Below are positions 1-9,099 of a stretch of DNA of 64,000 nt, piece after piece. Made by a program: the position numbers and the translations under genes. The stretch comes from Chloracidobacterium sp. (GTDB lineage Bacteria; Acidobacteriota; Blastocatellia; Pyrinomonadales; Pyrinomonadaceae), in assembly GCA_016712045.1 (NCBI GenBank), contig JADJRV010000024.1:1-64000 (forward strand). The letters run 5' to 3'. The notes under the pieces were generated by a model. It was not told the origin of the DNA and did not search any database. It was given only the letters and a program-made list of their open reading frames with translations. The first letter of the stretch is position 1, and the number at the start of each line of letters is the position of its first letter.

Positions 1-1
1 A

Positions 2-457
2 ACCAAAAAGCAGCTCACGGCAAGCAAACGCTCTGTCGCTTTTGCTCTCCCAACGTGGCTGCCGCAAGGGTTTACGCTTACCCAAGTTCATTCGGTCGTT
101 GGGCCAAAGGTAAAACTTGAGGACAAGCAGCTGGTCATTGTCTATTCGCGAGACTCCCTAATGGAAAAAGCTACAACGATTTGCTTTCGAGGCCGGATTC
201 GACGGCATCGGCGACCTGATGTACGAGGGGCCTCGGACGCTCACGACGCCGATTGGCAAGGTCCATCTTTACTACCAGCCTAAGGACGAGGATGGCAAAA
301 GATCATGGATTTTGCGATGACCGAGTGGTTTGACATCCGCGGAACCGCTTTCCACTACATCGACCGTTACGGCACCGAAGAAGAAGGCGGCGACCGTCTG
401 ACGATGATCAGCCTTGCCGATACGGAAAAGATCTTAAAGTCGCTAAAACGCTATTGA
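2..457 (+). CDS. C-terminal part of an unrecognised protein, frameshifted
   Basis: The window opens inside a plus-strand gene that ends at the TGA at 455-457. The readable protein begins in frame 2, contains WLPQGF and VVGPKVKLEDKQLVIVYS, and moves one frame near 179. It returns to the first frame near 300, in an AAAA run, and ends ILKSLKRY. Both shifts look like single-base indels. The WLPQGF start followed by beta-strand-like sequence resembles periplasmic lipoprotein-sorting or DUF4367-type proteins, but this is only an impression and no function is assigned. The gene converges on msrA, whose stop codon is the next base. Confidence 0.5.
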
Positions 458-1132
458 TCAATCTTTCCACAGTTCAGGAAACCGATTTTTCAGTTCCTCG
501 AGTTTTGGCAGGTCATGATAAACGATATACGGATCGTTTGGATGATTTTTGAGATAGTCCTGATGATAGGCCTCGGCATCGTAGAATTTTACAAGCGGCA
601 CGACCTGGGTAACGACCGGTTTTGGGTATCTCTTTGCCGCGTCGATCGATCTAATAAAATCCTCGGCTAGCTTTTTCTGCTCATCGTTTACATAAAATAT
701 CGCGGAACGATACTGCGTTCCGGTGTCCGGGCCCTGACGGTTTAGCTCGGTCGGGTCATGTACGACTGAGAAAAATATGGTCAAAAGCTGTGTGTACGTG
801 ACCTTAGTCGGGTCAAACGTAACCTGCACCGCTTCGGCATGGCCGGTGTTGCCATCGCTGACAAGATCATATTTAGCCGTCCTCGCATCGCCACCCGCGT
901 AACCCGAACGCGAATCGGTTACGCCCTTTACATGTGCAAATACCGCCTCGACGCCCCAAAAACAACCGCCTGCAAGCACAGCGGTCTGCATGCCTTTGGC
1001 CTCAGTATTTTCTGCCGCGGGCTGTGTCGGAGCGATATCACGTAGGTCGGGCGTTTTGCTCGTCACGGTACTGCAAGCGAGCAGAGTGCTCATCAAAACA
1101 AACGATAAAAATTGAAAAAGTATAGCTGTCAT
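458..1132 (-). CDS. msrA: Peptide methionine (S)-S-oxide reductase MsrA, lipoprotein form
   Basis: MsrA reduces methionine-S-sulfoxide in oxidised proteins. The chosen ATG (1130-1132, minus strand) has AGAGGAC just upstream. It gives 224 residues starting with a hydrophobic segment and a lipobox-like STLLAC (Cys20), so the enzyme is probably anchored on the periplasmic side. The catalytic motif GGCFWG follows, with nucleophile Cys57. The conserved GYAGG, GHAEAVQV, DPTELNRQGPD and QYRS segments are all present. The reading frame stays open for over 100 further codons upstream, but that part overlaps ridA and is not family-like. No MsrB domain is fused. The gene is divergent from ridA across about 130 bases. 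Confidence 0.93.
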   Translation of the reverse strand: MTAILFQFLSFVLMSTLLACSTVTSKTPDLRDIAPTQPAAENTEAKGMQTAVLAGGCFWGVEAVFAHVKGVTDSRSGYAGGDARTAKYDLVSDGNTGHAEAVQVTFDPTKVTYTQLLTIFFSVVHDPTELNRQGPDTGTQYRSAIFYVNDEQKKLAEDFIRSIDAAKRYPKPVVTQVVPLVKFYDAEAYHQDYLKNHPNDPYIVYHDLPKLEELKNRFPELWKD

Positions 1133-1264
1133 ATGTCCTCTGCTTATGAATTCGCGCATTCGTTTCAAATCGGATTCAAACTCTAATATACTCAAACTAG
1201 AATAACAGTCCAGTTGTATATTAGATGCCGCCTCCGGCTCAAAATATTCCGAATTTCTCAAACG

Positions 1265-1687
1265 ATGGCAGACCAAGATCCGATAAATTCGTCCAAAGCC
1301 CCCGAACCCGTCGGCCTCTACCCGCACGCACGCCGCGTGGGCAATTTGCTGTTTCTGTCCGGCGTCGGCCCAAGAGAACGCGGGACGAAACAGATACCCG
1401 GTGTCGAGCTTAACGACGCAGGCGAGATAGTTTCGTACGACATCGAAACACAATGCCGTTCGGTGTTTCAAAATGTGCGGTACATCGTTGAGGATGCGGG
1501 TTCGTCTTGGGACAAGATAGTCGATGTGACGGTTTATTTAACAAATATGCAGGACGATTTCGCGACCTACAACCGCATCTACGCGGAATATTTTGAGGAC
1601 AATCAGCCGTGTCGAACGACGGTCGAGATCAACAAACTGCCAACGCCGATCGCCATTGAGTTAAAAGTCATAGCTACAATTGAATAA
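1265..1687 (+). CDS. RidA/YjgF-family enamine deaminase, probably 2-aminomuconate deaminase-like
   Basis: A 140-residue RidA-family protein. The family hydrolyses enamines/imines, and one branch (AmnD/NbaF) deaminates 2-aminomuconate late in the kynurenine/3-hydroxyanthranilate meta-cleavage route. The conserved Arg117 sits in PCRTTVEI, with the usual LSGVG and VYLTNM segments. The start with PVGLYPHARRVG and the GPRERGT-IPGVEL stretch is more like the aminomuconate deaminase branch than classical RidA. Its neighbourhood (3-HAO, ACMSD, KynU, KMO) supports that reading. The ATG at 1265 is preferred because upstream codons are not family-like. It lies 17 bases ahead of the alcohol dehydrogenase. 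Family call is firm; substrate is inferred. Confidence 0.85.
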   Translation: MADQDPINSSKAPEPVGLYPHARRVGNLLFLSGVGPRERGTKQIPGVELNDAGEIVSYDIETQCRSVFQNVRYIVEDAGSSWDKIVDVTVYLTNMQDDFATYNRIYAEYFEDNQPCRTTVEINKLPTPIAIELKVIATIE

Positions 1688-1704
1688 TATTAAGGAGTTA
1701 TAAA

Positions 1705-2763
1705 GTGATACAAACAAAGGGTTACGCAACACATGATTCAAACGCAAAATTCTCAGAGTGGGAATTTGAACGCCGCGATGTCGGGCCAAACGACATCTTG
1801 ATCGACATCGAGTATGCAGGTATTTGTCACTCGGATATTCACACCGCAAAGAACGAATGGGAAGGCGTAGGGATGGGGACGATGTATCCGCTCGTACCCG
1901 GCCACGAGATCGTCGGGCGTGTCACACAGGTCGGTGACGGCGTGACCAAGTTCAAGGTCGGCGACATTGCCGGTATCGGATGTTTCGTCGATTCGTGCCG
2001 CGAATGCAAGCCTTGCGTGGAGGGCTTTCAGCAGTTTTGCCAAAAGATGGCCGCCTACACATACTCGGGCACCTACATGGACCGTGTTACGCCGACCTAC
2101 GGCGGTTATTCGGACAAATATGTGATCGACGAAGGTTACGCGTTAAAGGTCAGCGACTCGGTCGGGGATCTCGCCGGAGTGGCTCCGCTGATGTGCGCCG
2201 GGATCACGACATATTCACCGCTTCGTCGATTTGGAGCAGGCCCGGGGAAAAAGGTCGGGATCGTAGGCCTTGGCGGACTTGGACACATGGGCGTAAAGCT
2301 AGCGGCGGCGATGGGAGCGGAGGTTACCGTCTTTAGCACCTCGCCATCCAAGGAGGCGGACGCGTCCGCTCTGGGAGCGCATCATTTTGTGGTGACAAAG
2401 GACCCAGCCAACCTCGAACCGCTTGCCGGAACATTCGACATCATTCTTGATACGGTTTCGGCTGACCACGACATCAATCCTTACATTGCTATGCTCGGTC
2501 TTCGCGGAACGCTTGTAGTAGTCGGCGTGCCGCCAAGTCCGAACAGCGTGCATTCTTTCGGCCTGATCTTTGGCAATAAATCTATCGCCGGCTCCCTGAT
2601 AGGTGGTATTCCTGAAACGCAGGAGATGCTCGATTTCTGCGCCGAACACGGCGTCAAATCAGAGGTCGAGATCATCAAGCCAGACTATATCGAGACAGCC
2701 TACGACCGCACGGTAAAATCGGATGTTCGTTATCGCTTTGTGATCGATATGCAAAACGCCTAA
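1705..2763 (+). CDS. Zinc-dependent NAD(P) alcohol dehydrogenase (MDR, cinnamyl/YahK type)
   Basis: A 352-residue medium-chain dehydrogenase/reductase that oxidises alcohols or reduces aldehydes. Catalytic zinc ligands are seen in GICHSD and GHEIVG. The structural zinc Cys cluster is CRECKPCVEGFQQFC. The nucleotide-binding fold carries GLGGLGHMGVKLA. The pattern matches the YahK/cinnamyl alcohol dehydrogenase subgroup. The start is GTG at 1705, preceded by AAGGAG at 1692-1697. It probably forms an operon with the RidA-like gene, 17 bases upstream. Substrate unknown; it is not the aldehyde dehydrogenase needed for aminomuconate semialdehyde. Confidence 0.9.
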   Translation: MIQTKGYATHDSNAKFSEWEFERRDVGPNDILIDIEYAGICHSDIHTAKNEWEGVGMGTMYPLVPGHEIVGRVTQVGDGVTKFKVGDIAGIGCFVDSCRECKPCVEGFQQFCQKMAAYTYSGTYMDRVTPTYGGYSDKYVIDEGYALKVSDSVGDLAGVAPLMCAGITTYSPLRRFGAGPGKKVGIVGLGGLGHMGVKLAAAMGAEVTVFSTSPSKEADASALGAHHFVVTKDPANLEPLAGTFDIILDTVSADHDINPYIAMLGLRGTLVVVGVPPSPNSVHSFGLIFGNKSIAGSLIGGIPETQEMLDFCAEHGVKSEVEIIKPDYIETAYDRTVKSDVRYRFVIDMQNA

Positions 2764-2770
2764 GCAGATC

Positions 2771-2837
2771 TGCCCACGAAACACACGAAAAACGCTAAAG
2801 GTAACGAATTTCATGTTTTTCGTGTGTTTCGTGGGCA
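2771..2837. repeat. Palindromic nonamer array (CACGAAA type), perfect 23-bp arms
   Basis: The arms at 2771-2793 and 2815-2837 are exact reverse complements of 23 bases with a 21-base loop. The sequence from 2773 to 2835 divides into seven 9-base units, such as CCCACGAAA and CACACGAAA. The unit register runs through the loop into TTTCGTGTG and TTTCGTGGG. Related copies occur at 17916, 23003 and 39805. It lies between adh and the DUF1697 gene and could form a strong hairpin in RNA. Confidence 0.9.
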
Positions 2838-2845
2838 ATATTCTT

Positions 2846-3372
2846 ATGCGATACATCGCCTTGCTGCGCGGCATTAATGTCGGTGGCAACACAATGATAA
2901 AAATGACAGAACTCAAAGCCGTGTTCGAAAGACTCGGCTTTGAGAATGTCGCCACGTATATCAACAGCGGCAATATCAGCTTTGACGCCAAAAAGACGGC
3001 CGAAGAAAAACTTGTCGCAAAGATCGAAAAAGCTATCCTCAGCGAATTCAAAAAAACCGTCCCCGTCATGGTTCGCGAACGTGATGCGATAAACGGCATA
3101 CTTTCAAATAACCCTTACGACGGACAGTTTGAAAGCCACAAGCATATGCACGTCTTGTTTCTAAAGGAAGAGATGTCGCCGGAAAAGACTGCTCAGTTGC
3201 TCGAAGCCGCTCCGAGGGTGAACGCTTTGCCGTCATCGGCCGCGAGATTTATTGCCATCTGCCGATGGGTGTTATTGACAGCATACTCGGCAAAAGCTTT
3301 ATCGAAAAAAAACTAAAAGTCGCCGTCACCGGACGAAACTGGCGCACCGTCGAGAAACTCGCCACGCTCTGA
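2846..3372 (+). CDS. DUF1697 family protein (frameshifted)
   Basis: The protein opens with MRYIALLRGINVGG, the signature start of DUF1697, whose function is unknown. It continues through VATYINSGNISF, also typical. A one-base shift near 3212 (APRVN should read APEGERFAVIG) moves the end into another frame, which continues EIYCHLPMGVIDS and finishes VEKLATL before the TGA at 3370-3372. With the shift repaired the length is about 175 residues, normal for the family. The ATG lies only nine bases after the palindromic array at 2771-2837, with no clear ribosome-binding site. It converges on the methyltransferase with a 3-base gap. Confidence 0.8.
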
Positions 3373-3375
3373 TCG

Positions 3376-4435
3376 CTAGGCTCTTGCCTCAAGCACCAAA
3401 TTGAACGGTGTTTCGTTTGCCCGCCGAAACTGTGTAAATCCACCCTCCTCGGCAACATTGCGCAGACGAGCCTCGCCGGCTTGTGCCCCAAGAGCCAAGC
3501 CAACTTCCTGCGAACGCGAAGCCGGCGTGCAGATCAGCGTCGATGCGGAATAAAACACTCGTCCGACGGGGTTGTGATTGTCCTCGGGCGTGTCGTTGGC
3601 AAATGGCTCTACGATCAACCACGAGCCGTTTTCGCTTAAAGTCCGACGAACATGTGTTGCGGCCCCGACCGGATCGCCCATGTCGTGCAGACAGTCGAAA
3701 AAGGTCACAAGGTCATATCCGCCGCCGGGAAAATCTTTTGCACTGGCAACCTCAAATCTTACGCGGTCACTAACACCCGCCTCGTCGGCCTTTGTCCGAG
3801 CCGCCTCGATCGATTTGTCGTGATAGTCAAATCCGACAAAAGTCGAATTTGGATATGCCTGAGCCATCAGGATGGTCGACGCTCCGTGTCCGCAGCCGAC
3901 ATCGGCGACGCGGCCGCCTGCTTTGAGCTTTTCATCAATACCGGTGAGCGACGGTATCCATGACGAGACCAGATTTGACGCGTAACCGGGCCGGAAAACA
4001 GTTCCGTCCCGCGAAACAGGTCATGGTGATGTTCGTGCCAGCCAAGCCCGTCGCCCGTCTTAAATCGTTCGATCATCTTTGGAACGGCTTGGAGCGCGGC
4101 GTTTGCTAGATAAATGCACCTGGCAAATAAGCCGCACTATTCTCGTCGGTCAGCACAAATGCTTGCTCGTCGGTGAGGTAATATTTGCCGCTGTCCGCGT
4201 CGTATTCGACATAGCCGCTCGCCGCTTGGGCGTTGAGCCATTCGCGAACATACCGTTCGTTTGTGTCCGTCTTTGCCGCTAATTGCTCGGAACTCACGGG
4301 CTCCCCTGCTGCCGCCATTGCTTTATACAGGCCAAGCTCCGCCCCGATCACAACCGAACCGGAGTGGATCGTAGCACCCAGATCACCGACAAATTTGCCT
4401 AGTAATTGATTTAGTTGTTCTTCATTGATGTTCAT
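3376..4435 (-). CDS. Class I SAM-dependent methyltransferase with N-terminal helix-turn-helix (frameshifted)
   Basis: The start codon at 4433-4435 follows a GGAG site and opens MNINEEQLNQLLGKF. A winged-helix-like N-terminal part follows (EQLAAKTDTNERYVREWLNAQAASGYVEY). The central part is spread over other frames, with shifts near 4100 and 3960. The C-terminal Rossmann half is intact: FVGFDYHDKSI, then VTFFDCLHDMGDP, then a C-terminal beta strand. This two-part architecture is that of O- or small-molecule methyltransferases of the Rv2258c type. Substrate unknown. It is divergent from the 3-hydroxyanthranilate dioxygenase gene, so the two may share a control region. Breaks are probably sequencing errors. 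Confidence 0.75.
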
Positions 4436-4462
4436 AGGATCTCCATCGTCTAAGGTCGAGGT

Positions 4463-4493
4463 TTGCTTCAATAGTGCCTTTTTGGGATATAAT
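4463..4493 (+). promoter_or_regulatory. Possible sigma70-type promoter for 3-hydroxyanthranilate dioxygenase
   Basis: A perfect TATAAT box lies at 4488-4493, with TTGCTT at 4463-4468 as a weak -35 at a 19-base spacing. The start codon of the dioxygenase is at 4527. The spacing is long and the -35 imperfect, so this is a sequence-based guess only. Confidence 0.4.
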
Positions 4494-4526
4494 AGCGCCG
4501 TTCGACACAATGTAAAAAAGGTTCGT

Positions 4527-5051
4527 ATGGGCATCCGCAAGCCGTTCAATTTCAAACAATGGATCGACGAGCACCGGCATCTGCTCAAGCCGCCGGTCGG
4601 GAACCAGTGTGTCTATGATGACGACGATTTTATTGTGATGGTCGTCGGCGGGCCGAATTCGCGCAAAGACTATCATTGGGACGAGGGCGAAGAGCTTTTT
4701 TACCAGCTCGAGGGCGATATCAAGGTACAGATCCAAGAAGACGGTAAACCCGTCGAAGTCGCGATCCGCGAGGGTGAGATGTTTCTGCTCCCGCCGCGCA
4801 TCCCGCACAATCCGATCCGTGGAGCCAACACCATCGGCCTCGTCATTGAACGCAAACGCCACGAAGGCGAACTCGACGGTCTGCTCTGGTTTTGCGAAAA
4901 CTGCAACGAAAAACTGTACGAAGAATATTTTCAACTCGAGGATATCACTACGCAGTTCCAAGGCGTGTTCAAAAGATTTTACGGCGATGAAGATCTAAGA
5001 ACTTGTAAAGACTGTAACGCGATAATGACCCCGCCGCCGGTCGCTTCATGA
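4527..5051 (+). CDS. nbaC: 3-hydroxyanthranilate 3,4-dioxygenase
   Basis: A cupin ring-cleaving dioxygenase that converts 3-hydroxyanthranilate and O2 to 2-amino-3-carboxymuconate semialdehyde (ACMS), in the cytoplasm. The 174-residue length is typical of bacterial enzymes. Fe(II) ligands His50, Glu56 and His94 occupy the family positions (DYHWDEGEE and IPHNP). The C-terminal rubredoxin-like iron site of bacterial homologues is kept: Cys123/Cys126 (CENC) and Cys160/Cys163 (CKDC). The ATG at 4527 (MGIRKPFNF) is chosen because upstream in-frame codons overlap the divergent methyltransferase. It stands alone, about 4 kb before the other kynurenine genes, and feeds the ACMS decarboxylase encoded at 9100. 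Confidence 0.95.
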   Translation: MGIRKPFNFKQWIDEHRHLLKPPVGNQCVYDDDDFIVMVVGGPNSRKDYHWDEGEELFYQLEGDIKVQIQEDGKPVEVAIREGEMFLLPPRIPHNPIRGANTIGLVIERKRHEGELDGLLWFCENCNEKLYEEYFQLEDITTQFQGVFKRFYGDEDLRTCKDCNAIMTPPPVAS

Positions 5052-5577
5052 TCCGGGTTTATCCTCCCCGCTTACAAATAAATTGAGCAGTGGAAAAATA
5101 TGCCAAAGATAATCACGCGGCGAATCGCGGCGGTGCGGTGGCGGCGGAGAAATACCTGTTTACGGGTGACGTGGGGATGCGGAGAAAGGTGGGCGAAAAC
5201 GGCTATTTGTATTTTTTGATACACTCGCGAACCACTTACTAGAATTCTTTAACAGGCCCACCGAGACTGGCCGAACGATCAAAACGGGGTTTTCGATACG
5301 CCTAAGTGTTTCAAAACGACACGCAGGAATGTCGTTGAAAATCATCGATCATAGCCGTTAATTAGGCATTTTTACCCCAAATTTCGGCTTTTCATCGCGT
5401 TTTTTGATATTTTGGCTATCCGTTTTGTAAATTTTTGTAAACTTCGGATTCTCCGCCCCGTATTAGTTGCGTAATCTGCGTGACTATCCTAAATTGTTAG
5501 CGTTCCAATAACATTTGGCTATTGCGATAAATGTAGCCGATATAACCCTTGTTTCTTTCTTGAGGATATTAAAGATC
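5052..5577. other. Intergenic stretch of about 525 bases, largely without recognisable features
   Basis: Between the dioxygenase stop and the large Vps10-like gene no conserved gene is recognised. A short open frame (5090-5242) has some protein-like character and is listed separately. The 5243-5577 part is AT-richer and shows no repeat array, terminator or RNA gene that I can identify. It presumably contains the promoter of the gene at 5578, preceded by a GAGGA-type site near 5561. Confidence 0.5.
5090..5242 (+). CDS. Small open frame or gene remnant, 50 codons
   Basis: A GTG-started frame reads VEKYAKDNHAANRGG and then EKYLFTGDVGMRRKVGE, ending at the TAG at 5240-5242. The composition is protein-like and it runs without stops, but the length is marginal. 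There is no clear ribosome-binding site and I do not recognise a family. It may be the remains of a larger gene broken by indels, a small protein, or chance. Confidence 0.2.
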   Translation: MEKYAKDNHAANRGGAVAAEKYLFTGDVGMRRKVGENGYLYFLIHSRTTY

Positions 5578-8500
5578 ATGAACATTCTTCGTGCGACCTT
5601 GAAGGTTTGCGTTTGCTCGCTATTACTATTGACTGCCGTTTCTTTCGTCGTGGCTCAAGAAAAGCCAAAGGATAAAACCAAAGCAACCCCCACGCCGACA
5701 CCCGCTCCGGCGGCAAAAAAAACGCTGCAAGGTGCGATGGCAGGTTTGCGGTTTCGCGAGATCGGGCCGGCGACGATGGGCGGCCGAATTAACGACATCG
5801 AGGTCGTGAGCTCGGATTCGCGCATTATCTACGCCGCGACTGCGGCGGGCGGTATACTCAAATCGATCAACGGCGGCACGTCCTGGACGGTGATCTTTGA
5901 TAAAGAAACGGTTCCGAGCGTTGGCGACATCGCGATCACTCCATCGAATCCGTCAATACTCTGGGCCGGCACGGGCGAATCAAATAATCGCCAAAGCTCG
6001 TCGTGGGGCAACGGTATTTACAAATCGATGGATGCCGGTAAAACGTGGAAAAATATGGGCCTCGAAAAAACGATGGCCATCGCCCGCGTTGTCGTGCATC
6101 CGACGAACCCGGACATCGTTTATGTCGCTGCGACCGGAAATCTATGGGCAGCGAATCCCGAACGCGGTGTTTATCGCACGATGGACGGCGGCAAAACTTG
6201 GGCGTTGGTCCTCAAGGTCAACGAAGACAGCGGAGCGACCGACATCGCCATCGACACCGAAAGTCCGACGATACTATACGCGGCAATGTACCAGCGACGC
6301 CGTACGGTTTTCGGATTTAACGGCAGCGGCGAAGGAAGTGCGTTATATAAAACAAATGACGGCGGCGACACGTGGACAAAGATCACAAAAGGCATGCCGT
6401 ACGATGCGGAAAATGCACCGACGCCGCGTCCCGAAGGGTTTTCCGAAACCGGACGCAACGCTATCGCCATTTACGCAAAAGACACAAATATCGTCTACGC
6501 AATGGTCGAACACGCCAACGGCGGCATCTATCGTTCGAATGACAAGGGTGAGACTTGGACGCGAATGAGCAATATCGACGCCAATCCGCGTCCGATGTAT
6601 TTTAGTCAGATACGCATCGACCCAAATAACGACCAGCGTCTGTGGATCGCGGGCGTTACGACTCAGTATTCCGACGATGGCGGCAAGACTTGGTCAGGAA
6701 ACTATTCGCGTGCTCCGCACGCTGACACGCACGGGCTCTGGATCGATCCAAAAGATTCAAATCATCTGATCGCCGGTAATGATGGCGGGATCAATATTAC
6801 GTATGACCGCGGCGTCACTTGGGACTATGCCAATACTGTTCCGCTTGGACAATTTTACGAGGTCGGTGCTGACAACAGTACGCCCTATAAGATCTGCGGC
6901 GGATTGCAAGACAACAACGCATGGTGCGGACCAAGCATTTCGTTCAATCCGCGAGGTATAACGAATGACGATTGGTACACGATCGGGGGCGGCGATGGCT
7001 TTTATGCCCAGCCGGATCCAAATGATCCTGACATAGTCTATACCGAGTCGCAGGACGGCAACGTGCTCCGCCGTAACGTAAAAACCGGCGAGAGCAAGAG
7101 CATCCGTCCACGCGAAGACGAAGGCGAAAAGAATTATCGTTTTCATTGGAATTCGCCCATCGTTATCTCGGGGTTTGACCGAAACACGATCTATTACGGT
7201 GGTAATTTCCTCTTCAAATCGACGAATCGCGGCGATAGTTGGGTCAAGATCGGCGGCGAACTAACGACCAACGTTGACCGCAACACTCTGCCGATCATGG
7301 GCAAGGTGCCGGATAAAAATACGCGTTCGCGACACGATGGTGTCCAGCAATTTCCGGCGATCACGACGATCTCCGAATCGCCCGTCAATAAGAGTGTTCT
7401 GTGGGCCGGTACGGACGATGGCAATTTACAGGTAACACGTGATTCGGTTTCGTGGAAAAATGTGTCGGACAAAGTGCCCGGATTGCCAAAAGGAACCTTT
7501 GTCAGCCGCGTCGTCGCCTCGCGTGAAAACGAAGGGACGGCGTATGCGACATTTGACGGCCACCGCAATGGCGATTTTAAGGTCTATGTCTATTTGACGT
7601 CGGATTACGGCGAAACCTGGCGTTCGATCTCGTCAAATCTACCGCAAAACAACGGCGTCGTAAACGTGATCCGCGAGCATCCCCGCAACCCCAGCCTGTT
7701 GTTTGTCGGAACCGAGTTTGGCCTGTTCGCATCGTACGATCGCGGCGGTAACTGGACCCAGATCAAACAAAATCTGCCGACGGTTCCGGTTGACGACATC
7801 CTCATCCATCCGCGTGATAACGATCTGATCCTTGGCACACATGGCCGTTCGATCTGGATCATGGACGACATTACGCCGCTCCAACAACTCAATGAATCAG
7901 TGCTGAATGAAAGCATTTATTTGTTCGACGCGCGTCGGGCGATAAACTGGAGAACTTGGAGCAACAAACCACTCACGTCGGACAAGGCGTTTTACGGCCA
8001 AAATCCACCTAATGGGGCGATGATCAACTTTTATCTAAAAGAACCGTTAGCGTCAGGTCAAAACGTCACCATAACGGTGACTGATGCGGCGGGACAGGTA
8101 ATGAGGACGCAAAATTGTACACGTCCTCTACCAACGCCCGCTCCGGTTGCTGGCGGTCCTGGGGGGCCGGGCGGCGGTGGATTTGGCGGATTTGGCGGCG
8201 GTGGCGGACAGCTTTGCACCGCTGGTGAGGGCATCAATCGCTGGGTTTGGGACATGAGGGCCCGGCCGGCCGGAGCAGGTCCTGTCGGCGGCGGCCCAGG
8301 CGGTGGAGGCGGCGGATTTGGTGGATTTGGTGCCGGAGCAGGATTTCGCGTGGATCCTGGTACATACACCGTAAAAATCAAGATGGGCGATAAGGAAATG
8401 TCCAAATCCTTTGAGGTGATCGACGATCCTCGAGTCCAATTTTCCGCTGAAGATCGTGCGAAAAAGAAAGCGGCGTTGGCCAAACTCTTACCGATCGTAA

Positions 8501-8991
8501 CTCGCGGTACGGCGGCGGCGCAGCAAATAGTAGCATTACGTGCGAACGTAAATACTGCTCTTGAAGCTTGGCGTCGGCCCGGAGCAAATGTTCCGCAAAA
8601 TGTTCGGACTGCGGGCGAGGAGTTGCTCAAAAAGATAGATGCGGCATACGTCAATTGGGGAACTCCGCCTTCGGCTGTGAGCAATATCAGTCAGGCGGGT
8701 CCTCCGCTCATTGAGCTGCCGACACCGCTCAGCCAACGTGCTGCGCAGCTAATGGGTGCAATTGAAAATACTTCGGCGGCTCCGACCGCCTGGGAATTGT
8801 CACAGATCGACATTCTCGGGACGAGAATACCTGCGGCGGCAGATGAGGTTCGAAACCTTATCACGGTTGACCTTGCGGCTCTCAACGCAATGATGGCCGA
8901 GGCAAAGATCCCATACATCCCCACACCACCTGGAGCAGGTGGCGGCGGTGCGGGTGGGGCTCGTCCGCCCGAAGAGGACCTGGAACCGTAA
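5578..8991 (+). CDS. Large secreted Vps10/sortilin-type BNR beta-propeller protein
   Basis: A 1137-residue exported protein. The ATG at 5578 is preferred over an earlier in-frame ATG because it starts a signal peptide (MNILRATLKVCVCSLLLL...VVAQ). A Lys/Pro/Thr-rich linker follows, then many sialidase-like (BNR/Asp-box) repeats of the form S-x-D-x-G-x-T-W (SINGGTSW, SMDAGKTW, TMDGGKTW, TNDGGDTW). The IWIMDDITPLQQL motif closes the propeller. The C-terminal third has two Gly-rich linkers and a helical tail. Such proteins are abundant in Acidobacteriota and often annotated as glycosyl hydrolases, but I see no catalytic residues. It is followed by a strong terminator. Similar proteins are encoded at 30655 and 44473. 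Confidence 0.85.
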   Translation: MNILRATLKVCVCSLLLLTAVSFVVAQEKPKDKTKATPTPTPAPAAKKTLQGAMAGLRFREIGPATMGGRINDIEVVSSDSRIIYAATAAGGILKSINGGTSWTVIFDKETVPSVGDIAITPSNPSILWAGTGESNNRQSSSWGNGIYKSMDAGKTWKNMGLEKTMAIARVVVHPTNPDIVYVAATGNLWAANPERGVYRTMDGGKTWALVLKVNEDSGATDIAIDTESPTILYAAMYQRRRTVFGFNGSGEGSALYKTNDGGDTWTKITKGMPYDAENAPTPRPEGFSETGRNAIAIYAKDTNIVYAMVEHANGGIYRSNDKGETWTRMSNIDANPRPMYFSQIRIDPNNDQRLWIAGVTTQYSDDGGKTWSGNYSRAPHADTHGLWIDPKDSNHLIAGNDGGINITYDRGVTWDYANTVPLGQFYEVGADNSTPYKICGGLQDNNAWCGPSISFNPRGITNDDWYTIGGGDGFYAQPDPNDPDIVYTESQDGNVLRRNVKTGESKSIRPREDEGEKNYRFHWNSPIVISGFDRNTIYYGGNFLFKSTNRGDSWVKIGGELTTNVDRNTLPIMGKVPDKNTRSRHDGVQQFPAITTISESPVNKSVLWAGTDDGNLQVTRDSVSWKNVSDKVPGLPKGTFVSRVVASRENEGTAYATFDGHRNGDFKVYVYLTSDYGETWRSISSNLPQNNGVVNVIREHPRNPSLLFVGTEFGLFASYDRGGNWTQIKQNLPTVPVDDILIHPRDNDLILGTHGRSIWIMDDITPLQQLNESVLNESIYLFDARRAINWRTWSNKPLTSDKAFYGQNPPNGAMINFYLKEPLASGQNVTITVTDAAGQVMRTQNCTRPLPTPAPVAGGPGGPGGGGFGGFGGGGGQLCTAGEGINRWVWDMRARPAGAGPVGGGPGGGGGGFGGFGAGAGFRVDPGTYTVKIKMGDKEMSKSFEVIDDPRVQFSAEDRAKKKAALAKLLPIVTRGTAAAQQIVALRANVNTALEAWRRPGANVPQNVRTAGEELLKKIDAAYVNWGTPPSAVSNISQAGPPLIELPTPLSQRAAQLMGAIENTSAAPTAWELSQIDILGTRIPAAADEVRNLITVDLAALNAMMAEAKIPYIPTPPGAGGGGAGGARPPEEDLEP

Positions 8992-9018
8992 AATAGTGTA
9001 ATGATCTGCCAACCTTAC

Positions 9019-9052
9019 CCGGGAAGTGTTTTAATACGCTTCCCGGTTTTTT
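9019..9052 (+). terminator. Rho-independent terminator
   Basis: A 10-bp stem (CCGGGAAGTG pairing with CGCTTCCCGG, one G-T wobble) with an 8-base loop is followed directly by six T residues. It lies 27 bases after the stop of the Vps10-like gene and isolates it from the kynurenine operon. Confidence 0.92.
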
Positions 9053-9099
9053 GTTGAATGCCTGCTCGTGATTTTGGAGTATCGGCTACAAGTGCCAAA

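Noticed and set aside
458..1471. Long msrA reading with 112 extra N-terminal residues
   Set aside because: The extension overlaps the divergent RidA gene and has no family similarity; a ribosome-binding site and lipoprotein signal support the ATG at 1132.
8058..8684. Minus-strand proline-rich frame inside the Vps10-like gene
   Set aside because: It is the complement of the Gly-rich linkers of the real protein.
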